From positions 62,001 to 126,000 of the forward strand of contig JAFVVQ010000025.1 in NCBI GenBank assembly GCA_017502085.1: DNA of 64,000 nt. The letters are read 5' to 3'. The notes below the pieces were generated by a model that was not told the DNA's origin, did not search any database, and was given only the letters and a program-made list of their open reading frames with translations. Positions 32,813-41,672 of this stretch are shown here, piece by piece. The stretch is from Clostridia bacterium (GTDB lineage: Bacteria; Bacillota; Clostridia; Oscillospirales; Acutalibacteraceae). Position 1 is the stretch's first letter; every line of letters starts with the position of its first letter. A program made the position numbers and the translations under genes.

Positions 32813-33310
32813 ATGTGTCAGTGCAACTGTCAGGGTCCCAAGAGTGACCTTACTCTGATTGAAGACGTACTCAGAGAGTATGCTTCATCACCGAGCAATC
32901 TTATCACGATTCTTCAGAAGGCACAGAATATTTACGGCTATCTCCCCAAAGACGTTATGTATTGCATTGCGGAGAAAGTCGGTATAACACCCGCTGACGT
33001 TATGGGAGTTGCAACCTTCTATTCACAGTTCAGACTTACTCCCATCGGCAAATATCTGATTATGTCCTGCCAGGGAACGGCGTGTCACGTTAACGGCAGC
33101 GAAAGAATAACCGCCGCTATCTCCGAATATCTCGGAATCGGTAATGGTGAAACAACGGCAGACGGTCTTTTCACCCTCGAAAACGTTGCGTGTCTCGGCT
33201 GCTGTTCACTCGCTCCCGTTATTATGATTAACGGCGAAGCGTACGGCAATCTGACCCCCGACTCGGCGGTTGCCGTTATCAAAGGCATTCAGGAAAAGGA
33301 GGGCAAATGA
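32813..33310 (+). CDS. NuoE-like [2Fe-2S] subunit (transhydrogenase StnA/HydC type)
   Basis: A 165-residue thioredoxin-fold ferredoxin, the small subunit of NADH-linked bifurcating complexes. The helical N-terminal part has ILQKAQNIYGYLPKDVM and VATFYSQF. The [2Fe-2S] ligands are in CQGTACHVNG and CLGCCSLAP. A Cys-rich leader (MCQCNCQG) at the very start is unusual. The start at 32813 has GGAGG; the open frame 42 bases further up is leader. The next gene overlaps by four bases. Confidence 0.9.
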   Translation: MCQCNCQGPKSDLTLIEDVLREYASSPSNLITILQKAQNIYGYLPKDVMYCIAEKVGITPADVMGVATFYSQFRLTPIGKYLIMSCQGTACHVNGSERITAAISEYLGIGNGETTADGLFTLENVACLGCCSLAPVIMINGEAYGNLTPDSAVAVIKGIQEKEGK

Positions 33311-35061
33311 TGCGTATAGTTATCGGTGAAGGCTCCTGCGGTATTGCGGCGGGCGCATCAAAGGTACATAAGGCAATCGAGGCCCTTATGACCGAAAACG
33401 AGGTGTTTGATCTCGGCAGTACGGGTTGTATCGGTATGTGCTTCCTTGAGCCGATTGTTGATTTGTATGACGGCAAAACTCTTTTACGCCGTCTTGTGAA
33501 GGTTTCTGCCGACGATGCTCAGGCAATCGTTGAAGCGGCAAGAAGCGGCGACCTTTCAAAGGTTGATTCAATCACTATTTCCGCAGAGGATGAGGAATTC
33601 CTCAACGGTCAGACGAGAATCGCTCTGCGTCACTGCGGTCTTATCGACCCCGTTTCGCTCGAAGATTACCGTGAAGCAGACGGCTATCAGGCACTCGAAA
33701 AAGCAATTAAGACAATGACTCCCGAGCAGGTTATAGAGGAAATCAAGGTTTCGGGTCTTGCCGGCCGAGGCGGTGCGGGCTTCCCCACGTGGTTTAAGTG
33801 GAATGCCGCACGCAACAGTGTGAGCGATACGAAATATCTTATCTGCAATGCCGACGAGGGCGACCCCGGTGCTTTTATGGACAGAGCCGTTATCGAGTCG
33901 GATCCCCACAGCCTTATTGAGGGTATGCTCATCGGTGCTTATGCAATCGGCGCAAAAGAAATGATTGTTTACGTACGTGCGGAATATCCTCTTGCAATCA
34001 CAAACCTTGAAATTGCCATTGCTCAGGCGAAAAAAGCAAACCTTCTCGGCGAAAATATTCTCGGCACGGATTTTTCCTGCGATATGAGAATCAAGGCGGG
34101 CGCGGGTGCGTTTGTCTGCGGAGAAGAAACCGCACTTATCGAATCTCTTGAGGGCAAAAGAGGTATGCCCAGACTCAAGCCTCCCTTCCCCGCACAGAAG
34201 GGCTATATGGATGAGCCTTCAAACATCAATAACGTTGAAACTTTTGCAAACGTTTCGTGGATTATAAATAACGGCGGCGAAGCATTTGCCGCTATGGGTA
34301 CCGAAAACAGTAAGGGAACCAAGGTTTTTGCTCTGACGGGCAAAATCAGAAAAGGCGGCCTCGTTGAAATTCCTATGGGCAAAACTCTGCGCGACGTTAT
34401 TTACGGCATCGGCGGAGGTATCCGTGATGACAAGGAATTCAAGGCAGTCCAGATGGGCGGTCCTTCGGGCGGATGTATCCCCAAGGATTTGCTTGATACC
34501 GTTATCGACTACAAGGCTCTTGCCGCAACGGGAGCAATTATGGGCTCGGGCGGTATGGTTGTTATGGACGAAAGCACGTGTATGGTAGGTATGGCGAAAT
34601 TCTTCCTTGATTTCACTGCACTTGAATCCTGCGGAAAGTGTGTGCATTGCCGTATCGGTACTGCAAGAATGCAGGAAATCCTTACAAGAATCGTCAAAGG
34701 CGAGGGCAAAGAGGGTGACATCGAGCTTCTTGAAGAGCTTTGCGAGGCAATCAAGGACGGTGCACTCTGCGGTCTCGGTCAGACGGCGCCCAACCCCGTG
34801 CTTACCACAATCAGATATTTCAGAAACGAATACGAAGCACATATCAGAGAAAAGAAATGCCCCGCCAAGGAGTGCGTTGACCTTCTCACGTATTCAATCA
34901 ATCCCGATAAATGCATCGGCTGTACGCTCTGCGCAAAGAAATGCCCCGCAAAGGCAATCAGCGGTGCAGTCAAGCAGACTCACAGTATCGATTCCGATGC
35001 GTGTATCCGTTGCGGTCAGTGTGTGAATTCCTGCCGCTTCGGTGCTATCATTGTAGAATAA
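33307..35061 (+). CDS. NuoF-like NADH-binding flavoprotein (StnB/HydB type)
   Basis: A 584-residue subunit that binds NADH, FMN and several Fe-S clusters. The N-terminal thioredoxin-like [2Fe-2S] domain has Cys11, Cys41 and Cys45. The NuoF core follows with GRGGAGFPTWFKW and CNADEGDPGAFMDR, then an SLBB domain. The N3-type cluster is CGKCVHCRIG with a downstream CGLGQ. The C-terminus holds a two-cluster ferredoxin (CIGCTLCAKKCP and CIRCGQCVNSC). This architecture is that of HydB/HoxF-type bifurcating enzymes rather than complex I. Confidence 0.92.
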   Translation: MMRIVIGEGSCGIAAGASKVHKAIEALMTENEVFDLGSTGCIGMCFLEPIVDLYDGKTLLRRLVKVSADDAQAIVEAARSGDLSKVDSITISAEDEEFLNGQTRIALRHCGLIDPVSLEDYREADGYQALEKAIKTMTPEQVIEEIKVSGLAGRGGAGFPTWFKWNAARNSVSDTKYLICNADEGDPGAFMDRAVIESDPHSLIEGMLIGAYAIGAKEMIVYVRAEYPLAITNLEIAIAQAKKANLLGENILGTDFSCDMRIKAGAGAFVCGEETALIESLEGKRGMPRLKPPFPAQKGYMDEPSNINNVETFANVSWIINNGGEAFAAMGTENSKGTKVFALTGKIRKGGLVEIPMGKTLRDVIYGIGGGIRDDKEFKAVQMGGPSGGCIPKDLLDTVIDYKALAATGAIMGSGGMVVMDESTCMVGMAKFFLDFTALESCGKCVHCRIGTARMQEILTRIVKGEGKEGDIELLEELCEAIKDGALCGLGQTAPNPVLTTIRYFRNEYEAHIREKKCPAKECVDLLTYSINPDKCIGCTLCAKKCPAKAISGAVKQTHSIDSDACIRCGQCVNSCRFGAIIVE

Positions 35062-35074
35062 GGAGGGGAACGAA

Positions 35075-37105
35075 ATGGAACAGATTAAAATTACCGTCAA
35101 CGGCCGTGAACTTATCGGTGAAAAGGGCGAAACCGTCCTCAATATCGCCGCACGCAACGGCATTGAAATCCCCAACCTCTGTTATAACGGCAAGCTCAAG
35201 CTTTACGGTGCCTGCGGTCTTTGTCTGGTTGAGGCTGAAAACAGTCCCAAGCTTATGCGTGCCTGCGCAACCGTTGCTCAGGACGGTATGGTGCTCAGCA
35301 CAAAAACTCCAAGAGTTCAGAAGGCAAGAAAAATCGCCCTTGAGCTTATTATGAGTGACCACAGCGGCGACTGTGTTGCTCCCTGCTCACTCAACTGCCC
35401 CGCACATACCGATATTCAGGGCTATCTCAAGGCTATTGCAAACGGTGACGATAAGGAAGCCGTTAAAATTATCAAAGAAAAAATTCCGATTCCCGCATCA
35501 ATCGGCAGAGTATGTCCCCATCCTTGCGAAAGCCACTGCCGCCGCAGACTTGTTGAAGAGCCTCTCTCGGTTGCATATCTCAAGGCTTTTGCGGCTGATA
35601 ACGACCTTGCATCCGATGATCCGTATACTGCAGTCCCCGAAGAAGCAACGGGTAAAAAAGTTGCGGTTATCGGCGGCGGTCCCGCAGGTCTGACTGCGGC
35701 TTATTATCTCCGCCTTTCAGGTCACGACGTAACGATCTATGAAGCCATGCCTGAAATGGGCGGTATGCTTCGCTACGGTATACCCGAATACCGTCTGCCC
35801 AAAGCTGTTCTTGCAAAAGAGGTTGAAGCAATCGCAAAGCTTGGCGTCGAGATGAAGAATAACGTCAAGGTCGGCAAGGATATTTCTTTTGAAGAAATCA
35901 AAAACGGATCCGATGCAGTTCTTGTGACAATCGGCGCCTGGAAAGGAAGCAGCATCGGTTGTGTCGGTGAAGAACTTGAGGGAGTTCTCAGCGGTATTGA
36001 TTTCCTCCGTGAGGTCAATATGGGAAACCGTCCCGAAATCGGTAAGAACGTTGCGGTTGTCGGCGGCGGCAACACTGCTATGGATGCCTGCCGTACCGCA
36101 GTAAGATGCGGTGCGGAAAACGTATACGTAATCTACCGCCGTACAAGAGCGGAGGCTCCCGCAGAGGATATCGAAATCGAGGAAGCAATCGAAGAGGGCG
36201 TTGAGTTCCTCTTCCTGACGAATCCCGCCGAAATCATCGGCGATAACGGTAAAGTCAGCTCGATAAAACTTCAGATTATGGAACTTGGCGAACCTGACGC
36301 ATCAGGCAGAAGAAAACCCGTTCCCGTTGAAGGTGAATTCAGAACGCTCGACGTTGATACGGTTATTTCCGCAATCGGTCAGAAGTGTGCCCCTACGGGT
36401 CTCGATGAAATCGAGCTCACGAAGTGGGGTACAATCGTTGCAGCAAAGTCAACCTGTCTGACAAATATCGAAGGCGTTTTTGCCGCAGGTGATGCCACAA
36501 ATAAGGGCGCATCAATCGCAATCGACGCAATTGCCGAAGCCAACGAAGCGGCAAGGGCAATCAACGCATATCTTCTCGGTATGCCGATGGATTTCCCCGA
36601 GCCCTATTATTCAAAGAAAAACGTAACCGCAGAGATGCTTGCTGACAGAGAAAAGAAGGCGAGAGCGGTTATGTCCGTCAAGTCTCCCGAGTACCGCCGA
36701 AACAATTTCGATGCAATCCTCAACGGATTCACCGAGGAGCAGGCGAGGGGAGAAGCAAAGCGTTGTCTTGAATGCGGATGCCACGATTTCAAGGAATGCA
36801 AACTCATCCGCTATGCAAACGATGAGCCGATTGCTCCCGAAAGACTTGCGGGTGAAATCCACGAAAGCTTCAGGGAGACGAAGCTTGTCACGATTGAAAG
36901 AGATCAGGGCAAGTGCATTCTCTGCAATCTTTGTGTAAGAACTTGCAAAGAAGAAGCGGGTCAGAGCATTCTCGGTCTTGTCGGCAGAGGCTTCAAGACG
37001 GTTATCAAGCCCGAATTTGAGGGCAGTGATAAGATTGAAGTATGCAAGACCTGCGGAAAATGCGTAGAGGTTTGTCCCACGGGTGCACTTAAGCTTCTTA
37101 AATAA
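35075..37105 (+). CDS. GltD-like NADPH oxidoreductase fused to ferredoxin domains (StnC-like)
   Basis: A 676-residue fusion. A plant-type [2Fe-2S] domain comes first (about 1-80: GACGLCLVEAE, MRACAT). Then comes a Cys-rich entry region (DCVAPCSLNCPAHTDI, CPHPCESHCRRR) and a glutamate-synthase-small-subunit-like flavoprotein with FAD motif GGGPAGLTAAYYL and NADPH motif GGGNTAMDACRTA. Two [4Fe-4S] motifs end it: CILCNLCVRTC and CKTCGKCVEVCP. With the NuoE- and NuoF-like partners this matches the Sporomusa-type Nfn (Stn), which balances NADH, NADPH and ferredoxin. There is no H-cluster domain and no hydrogenase gene next to it. GGAGGGG precedes the ATG. Confidence 0.88.
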   Translation: MEQIKITVNGRELIGEKGETVLNIAARNGIEIPNLCYNGKLKLYGACGLCLVEAENSPKLMRACATVAQDGMVLSTKTPRVQKARKIALELIMSDHSGDCVAPCSLNCPAHTDIQGYLKAIANGDDKEAVKIIKEKIPIPASIGRVCPHPCESHCRRRLVEEPLSVAYLKAFAADNDLASDDPYTAVPEEATGKKVAVIGGGPAGLTAAYYLRLSGHDVTIYEAMPEMGGMLRYGIPEYRLPKAVLAKEVEAIAKLGVEMKNNVKVGKDISFEEIKNGSDAVLVTIGAWKGSSIGCVGEELEGVLSGIDFLREVNMGNRPEIGKNVAVVGGGNTAMDACRTAVRCGAENVYVIYRRTRAEAPAEDIEIEEAIEEGVEFLFLTNPAEIIGDNGKVSSIKLQIMELGEPDASGRRKPVPVEGEFRTLDVDTVISAIGQKCAPTGLDEIELTKWGTIVAAKSTCLTNIEGVFAAGDATNKGASIAIDAIAEANEAARAINAYLLGMPMDFPEPYYSKKNVTAEMLADREKKARAVMSVKSPEYRRNNFDAILNGFTEEQARGEAKRCLECGCHDFKECKLIRYANDEPIAPERLAGEIHESFRETKLVTIERDQGKCILCNLCVRTCKEEAGQSILGLVGRGFKTVIKPEFEGSDKIEVCKTCGKCVEVCPTGALKLLK

Positions 37106-37111
37106 AAAATC

Positions 37112-37146
37112 AACGGATGTGTCACGACTGTGCACATCCGTTTTTT
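37112..37146 (+). terminator. Terminator of the transhydrogenase operon
   Basis: A 10-bp stem (37112-37121 with 37133-37142) followed by T residues to 37146. Confidence 0.85.
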
Positions 37147-37147
37147 A

Positions 37148-37339
37148 GTGAAAAGTAACCTGAGTGAAGAGTGAAAAGTTAAGGAAGGGCTTCGCCCTTG
37201 CCGATTGTAAAGTGAAGAGTAACTTAAGTGAAAAGTGAAGAGTTGAGGGTGGGCTTTGCCCACACCCATTGCAAGGTGAAAAGTAGTTTGAGTGAAGAAT
37301 GAAAAGTTTCGGGCGGACTCTGTCCGCACCTGATTATAT
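37148..37339. repeat. Three tandem 64-bp repeats, each with a compensated hairpin
   Basis: Units start at 37148, 37212 and 37276, exactly 64 bases apart. Each begins GTGAARAGTA and carries a second GTGAARA motif. At the same offset (37) in each is a 6-bp hairpin with a 3-base loop: AAGGGC-TTC-GCCCTT, GTGGGC-TTT-GCCCAC and GCGGAC-TCT-GTCCGC. The stem sequences differ but pairing is kept, so the structure has been maintained. The last unit runs to the edge of the convergent GH43-like gene. Confidence 0.8.
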
Positions 37340-37343
37340 TTGA

Positions 37344-38303
37344 CTATATTTCCGCCTCGGCGAATCCGATGCACTCTCTGCCGAAAATCGGGTTTGCGGT
37401 ATCCCTTGCATTAAAATATATGCGAAGTTTGTTGCCGTACCTTACAAGATGACTTGCATAAACAAACTGCTTCATCCAGTTTTTGCCGTCAACAACGGCG
37501 GGTTCAATCAGCACCTTCGCAAATTCAAATTTCAGTCCGTCAGCAGAGGTCAGCAGAATGATTGCTGAATGGCTTTTGCCGTCTTTTTCATAGAGCCCGT
37601 TCTGGATGCCGATATATCCGTCACTCATACGGTAGACCTTGAGACATCCGCTGCAAAGATTGAGATACGGGTCGTTTTTATCGGGTGAAATTATCGGTTT
37701 TTCTGCTGAAACGTAGCCTTCAGTGATTTTTTTGCTTACTGCATAGCTGATATGGGTCGGCTCACAGAAGCCGCAATCCTTTATGAATGTCAGACCGCAG
37801 GAATAATAAAGACGGTTTATTCCGTTTTCCTGCAGAAGCCACGGGTTTGAAATAGACATTCCCCTTTCACTGCGCTCGTAATCCCTTGTGTTGGTTATTA
37901 CGGGTTTCGGTTCGGACCAATTTATAAGGTCATCGCTTTCGATGACGTAAATTTCGGATTTCCATCTGACCGCATTAACAAGATTCAATGCGTTCATAAA
38001 AAGCGGAAGTGTTCTTTCAAAAAAGAGGTAATATCTGCCGTCGATACGGTTGATATTGGGTCTCATTGCGCGGTTTGTAAGTTTCTTCACCTTGCGGAAA
38101 TCCACACCGGCATCACTTATAAAATGAAAAATACCGAAGGTGGTGTGGAAAAACATATGCCATCTGCCGTCAGTGGAGTTATCGGGAGTGAGCAATGACG
38201 GGTCGGCGACAACGATAGAGCCGTTAAACGGTCTGAGAATAGGACTGCATTTGCTGACGTTGAAATCTGCGTTTATAATTTGAGCAATTGAGAGATTTTT
38301 CAT
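37344..38303 (-). CDS. GH43-like five-bladed propeller protein
   Basis: A 319-residue cytoplasmic protein without signal peptide. Repeated WHMFF/YYLFF/RLYYS/RIYFNA-type strands mark five beta blades, as in GH43/GH32-like glycosidases or phosphorylase-like relatives. Blade motifs include VADPSLL near residue 33, RPNINRIDGRYYLFF and WSEPKPVI. I cannot assign a substrate. Similar domains also occur in polysaccharide synthesis proteins. CGAGG precedes the ATG. It stands alone. Confidence 0.65.
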   Translation of the reverse strand: MKNLSIAQIINADFNVSKCSPILRPFNGSIVVADPSLLTPDNSTDGRWHMFFHTTFGIFHFISDAGVDFRKVKKLTNRAMRPNINRIDGRYYLFFERTLPLFMNALNLVNAVRWKSEIYVIESDDLINWSEPKPVITNTRDYERSERGMSISNPWLLQENGINRLYYSCGLTFIKDCGFCEPTHISYAVSKKITEGYVSAEKPIISPDKNDPYLNLCSGCLKVYRMSDGYIGIQNGLYEKDGKSHSAIILLTSADGLKFEFAKVLIEPAVVDGKNWMKQFVYASHLVRYGNKLRIYFNARDTANPIFGRECIGFAEAEI

Positions 38304-38495
38304 AAAATTTACCTCGTGAAGTTTATAAACGGATTATACAGCATTATGGCATAATTGACAACAAAAACACAAAAAATATCGGATTTTTGTGAAACTTTTG
38401 GTGAAACAGACCGAAAAATTTAAAAATTCTATTGTATTTATCGGTTGTTTATTATAAAATATAAACACAATCCAATATTCCAAGGGGGATTTTCA

Positions 38496-39140
38496 ATGCC
38501 TACATCAAGTATCACCAAAATCAAAACCAACAGAAACAATCTTTTTCTTCGTATTGCAAAAGGTCATTTTGCATCCAACCATTCGCACAGCAATTATTAT
38601 ATTGACGTCGCGGCACAGAAATCCCGTCTTTCAGAAGCAAAGGCTGTTGCTCAGGAGCTCTGCGGCAACAGTAACTATAAGGTGAACATCATCGACACAA
38701 TTCTCTGCCTCGACGGCACGGAAGTTATCGGCGCTTGCCTTGCCGATGAACTTACAAAAAATCATTGGATGAATATTAATGCACATCAGACTGTTTACGT
38801 TGTTACTCCCGAAATGACAAGCAGCTCACAGCTTCTTTTCAGAGACAACATCGTTCCGATGATCAAGGGTAAGCACGTTCTCGTTCTTGCTGTTTCGGTT
38901 GCAACGGGCGGAACAGTCAAGACTGCTATGGAAGCTGTCAAATATTACGGCGGCGAGGTTGTCGGTGTTGCGGCAATTTTCTCAACGGCAAAGGAATGCA
39001 ACGGTTATGCGGTCAATTCCGTATTCAACCCCAACGATATCCCCGGATATTTTGCCTGTCCCTCACACGAATGCCCTCTCTGCAAGGAAGGCAAAAAGCT
39101 CGATGCACTCATCAACAGCCATGGTTTCTCGAAACTTTGA
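38496..39140 (+). CDS. Type I phosphoribosyltransferase, orotate-PRTase-like
   Basis: A 214-residue PRTase-fold protein. The PRPP loop is at about 128-142 (VLVLAVSVATGGTVKTA), somewhat altered from the usual DD/T-G-T pattern: the two acidic residues are replaced by Ala-Val. It has a Cys-rich C-terminus (CPSHECPLCKEG) that may bind zinc. The start is 38496 with AAGGGGG upstream. Whether it is a true orotate phosphoribosyltransferase is doubtful because of the loop change; it could act on another base or be regulatory. It ends with its own terminator, so it is not in the operon that follows. Confidence 0.7.
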   Translation: MPTSSITKIKTNRNNLFLRIAKGHFASNHSHSNYYIDVAAQKSRLSEAKAVAQELCGNSNYKVNIIDTILCLDGTEVIGACLADELTKNHWMNINAHQTVYVVTPEMTSSSQLLFRDNIVPMIKGKHVLVLAVSVATGGTVKTAMEAVKYYGGEVVGVAAIFSTAKECNGYAVNSVFNPNDIPGYFACPSHECPLCKEGKKLDALINSHGFSKL

Positions 39141-39168
39141 TGTTGAAATAAAAACCGGATAAAAAATC

Positions 39169-39207
39169 AGCGTCGAAACAGAAACTCCTGATGTTTCGGC
39201 GCTTTTT
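39169..39207 (+). terminator. Terminator of the PRTase gene
   Basis: A 12-bp stem with one G-T pair (39169-39180 with 39192-39203) and five T residues. Confidence 0.8.
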
Positions 39208-39228
39208 CGTTTGCAACGATGACGAATG

Positions 39229-39258
39229 TTGACATACTTGCAAGATTTGTGATACTAT
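39229..39258 (+). promoter_or_regulatory. Promoter of the AAA/VirD4-like operon
   Basis: TTGACA (39229-39234) then either GATACT (16-base spacer) or TACTAT (18-base spacer). It lies 50-80 bases before the first gene of the operon. Confidence 0.65.
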
Positions 39259-39310
39259 CAAAACAGAATTATAATTTTACAGATTTCGACAGAAAAGGTT
39301 GTGAAACACA

Positions 39311-40165
39311 ATGAACAATTATTTTGAACAGATTATGGAATTCAAGGGCGCTGATGAACTCAAGACACTTGTCAGAAGCTGGGACGTTCTTTCGGACAAT
39401 ATCAGCAAACGTTCATTTGATGCACCGATTGTTTTGCCCGATCTTTTCGTTTATACCCAGCAGGGCTACGGCAACACCAAGCTTCTTAACCTGCTCTCGG
39501 AGTATCTTGATTCCAAAGAGAATCTGATGAGTTTTTACGGTGACGTGAAATTTTTCGAGTTCGAGCTTGAATACTGTGAGCCTGACCGCGAATTTTCGGA
39601 GTTATACCGTCTGATCGATTCAATTCAGGCGGCGGCAGGCTTCCGCTGTGAATTCAAAGGCATTATCAGAATCAATCTTGACGATTGGGTAGGTCACCAT
39701 AAGGAAGAGCATTTCCTTGATTTTCTGAGATTTCTTCAGAGCAATACCGCATACTGGATGATATTCTTCACGCTTTCAAACGAAACGGAAACGGAAGAAA
39801 CAAAGGCTATGGAAAGCATTATCAGTATGTTCCTCAGAATAGAGAAGATTACTCTCCATATGCCTTCGGACGAAGAACTTGTGGGCTTTGCATCTGTCGG
39901 ATTTGCGAAATACGGTCTTGAACTCGATGAGGGTGCGAAGAAACTTCTGGAGGAGTCAATCAGTGTTCTCAGAAAGAATCAGTATTTCTCGGGCTTGCGT
40001 ACAATTTCCCATCTGTGCAGCGACATAGTATATTCGGTGTTTTCGGAGTCTAACGACGTCGGCAACGTTATTACGGCGGAAATGCTCAAGGATTTCTCCG
40101 CAGACAGCGACTACATTAAGAGAACGCTTGTTAAAATCAAGGAAACCGTAACTCTCGGTTTCTGA
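39311..40165 (+). CDS. Degenerate AAA+-like protein, first gene of the VirD4-like operon
   Basis: A 284-residue soluble protein I do not recognise by name, with the layout of an AAA+ ATPase. A strand then TQQGYGNTKLL (49-59) sits where Walker A should be but lacks the Lys. IIRINLDDW (118-126) resembles Walker B, and IFFTLSN (151-157) resembles sensor 1. A helical lid-like region (about 175-270) follows. I infer a non-hydrolysing AAA+ partner or adaptor. It has its own promoter, and the VirD4-like gene starts 17 bases after its stop. Confidence 0.55.
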   Translation: MNNYFEQIMEFKGADELKTLVRSWDVLSDNISKRSFDAPIVLPDLFVYTQQGYGNTKLLNLLSEYLDSKENLMSFYGDVKFFEFELEYCEPDREFSELYRLIDSIQAAAGFRCEFKGIIRINLDDWVGHHKEEHFLDFLRFLQSNTAYWMIFFTLSNETETEETKAMESIISMFLRIEKITLHMPSDEELVGFASVGFAKYGLELDEGAKKLLEESISVLRKNQYFSGLRTISHLCSDIVYSVFSESNDVGNVITAEMLKDFSADSDYIKRTLVKIKETVTLGF

Positions 40166-40182
40166 TGTGAGGGTGAATAATT

Positions 40183-41646
40183 ATGGAATATAAGTTAGGT
40201 AAATATCAGAATCTGAATCAGGAAACACGCTGGGCGACAATGGAGGAGATTGAAAGATCTTCAACACATATAAATCTTTATAACGACAAATATCCGGGAG
40301 CGGGTATTCCTATCATTTCGGACGGTCACGAAGCGTACGTCGACAGTAAGGACACACATACTCTGATATTCGGCGCGACAGGCTCAAAAAAGACAAGACT
40401 GTTTTGTATGCCGACGATCAATTTCTTTATAAAAGCAGGAGAATCCTTTGTTGCAACAGACCCGAAGGGCGAACTTTATGACAGAACCGCGGGTCTTGCA
40501 AAGGCAAACGGTTATAAGACTGTTGTAATAAATTTCAGAGAAATCGGTAAGGGAGATATGTGGAATCCGCTGTCAATCCCTTATGAACTTTATAATTCGG
40601 GCAAGAAAGATGAAGCGGTTGCGTTGCTGAATGACTTCGTGAGGATGATTGCATCGCCTCAGCTTGAAAGCACGAATGATGCTTTCTGGCCGGAAATGGC
40701 ATCATCTCTCGCACTGGCAAACCTTCTTCTGCTTATGGAAGCGGCTACCCCTGAAGAAGCCAACGTTGCGAGTCTGGCAACGTTATGCACCAATGCTTCG
40801 TCAAAGAGGCTTTCCGACCTTTGTAAAAATATGAGAACGGATACGATTGCGGGTGTAAACTATAAGAGCGTTTTCACCAGCCCCGAAAGAACTTTGCAGA
40901 GTATTCTGGCAGTGCTTTTCGGTATGGTACGTATCTTCATCACGCAGAGAAATCTGAACAATATGCTTTCGGGCAGCACAATTGATATATCACGCTTCGG
41001 CAGAGAAAAAACAGCGGTTTATCTTATTATTCCCGATGAAAAAAGCACTTATCATTTTCTTGTTACTACCTTTATCAAGCAGGCATATGAGATGCTTATT
41101 TCGGAGGCTCAGAAGGAAAAGAACAGAATGCTTCCTGTCAGGGTCAATTTCGTTCTGGATGAGTTCTGCAATCTTCCTAAAATCCCCGATATGCCTTCGA
41201 TGATTTCAGCGGCAAGAAGCCGTAATATGCGTTATTTTCTTGTTGCACAGAGTCTTCATCAGCTCAAGGGCAGATACGGTGAGGATGCCGATACAATCAA
41301 AGGTAACTGCGAAAACTGGGTATTCCTGACCTCAAAGGAACTCGATTTGCTGAACGAAATCAGTGACCTTTGCGGCAGTTACCATACCGCAAACGGTACG
41401 GAGCGCAAACTCATATCCGTTTCGGAACTTCAGCGTCTTGATAAAGAAAAGGGTGAAGCACTTATTATGCACGCCAGACAGTATCCGATAATTACGGAGG
41501 TTGCGGATATCGATTCTTATTCTATGTTCAAGGGTTATCCTGCGGCACCTTTGTGCGAATACGAAATGCCCGAAGCAAAGGTGTTTGATCTGGAGATATT
41601 CTATAAGGAAGTAATCAGTGAAATCCGTCCGTTGCCTTTCTCCTGA
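40183..41646 (+). CDS. VirD4/TraG-like ATPase without membrane segments
   Basis: A 487-residue relative of conjugative coupling proteins (closest in motifs to the VirD4-like family of clostridial elements). RWATMEEI is at 16-23. The P-loop is GATGSKKT (64-71), where the usual Gly before Lys-Thr is Lys. Then DPKGELYD (93-100), Walker B FVLDEF (323-328), and AQSLHQL and IKGNCENWVFL near 355-382, all typical. The two N-terminal membrane helices of coupling proteins are absent. No relaxase, VirB4 or other conjugation genes are near, so it looks like a domesticated hexameric motor with a new job. Confidence 0.8.
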   Translation: MEYKLGKYQNLNQETRWATMEEIERSSTHINLYNDKYPGAGIPIISDGHEAYVDSKDTHTLIFGATGSKKTRLFCMPTINFFIKAGESFVATDPKGELYDRTAGLAKANGYKTVVINFREIGKGDMWNPLSIPYELYNSGKKDEAVALLNDFVRMIASPQLESTNDAFWPEMASSLALANLLLLMEAATPEEANVASLATLCTNASSKRLSDLCKNMRTDTIAGVNYKSVFTSPERTLQSILAVLFGMVRIFITQRNLNNMLSGSTIDISRFGREKTAVYLIIPDEKSTYHFLVTTFIKQAYEMLISEAQKEKNRMLPVRVNFVLDEFCNLPKIPDMPSMISAARSRNMRYFLVAQSLHQLKGRYGEDADTIKGNCENWVFLTSKELDLLNEISDLCGSYHTANGTERKLISVSELQRLDKEKGEALIMHARQYPIITEVADIDSYSMFKGYPAAPLCEYEMPEAKVFDLEIFYKEVISEIRPLPFS

Positions 41647-41672
41647 TTGGCGGAGAGGAGATATGATAAACG

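Noticed and set aside
35075..37105. An [FeFe]-hydrogenase large subunit
   Set aside because: The protein has GltD-like FAD and NADPH motifs and ferredoxin domains but none of the H-cluster Cys motifs.
37148..37339. The regular 64-bp repeats as a CRISPR array
   Set aside because: Repeats are directly adjacent, there are no unique spacers, and no cas genes are near. The unit is a tandem repeat with an internal hairpin.
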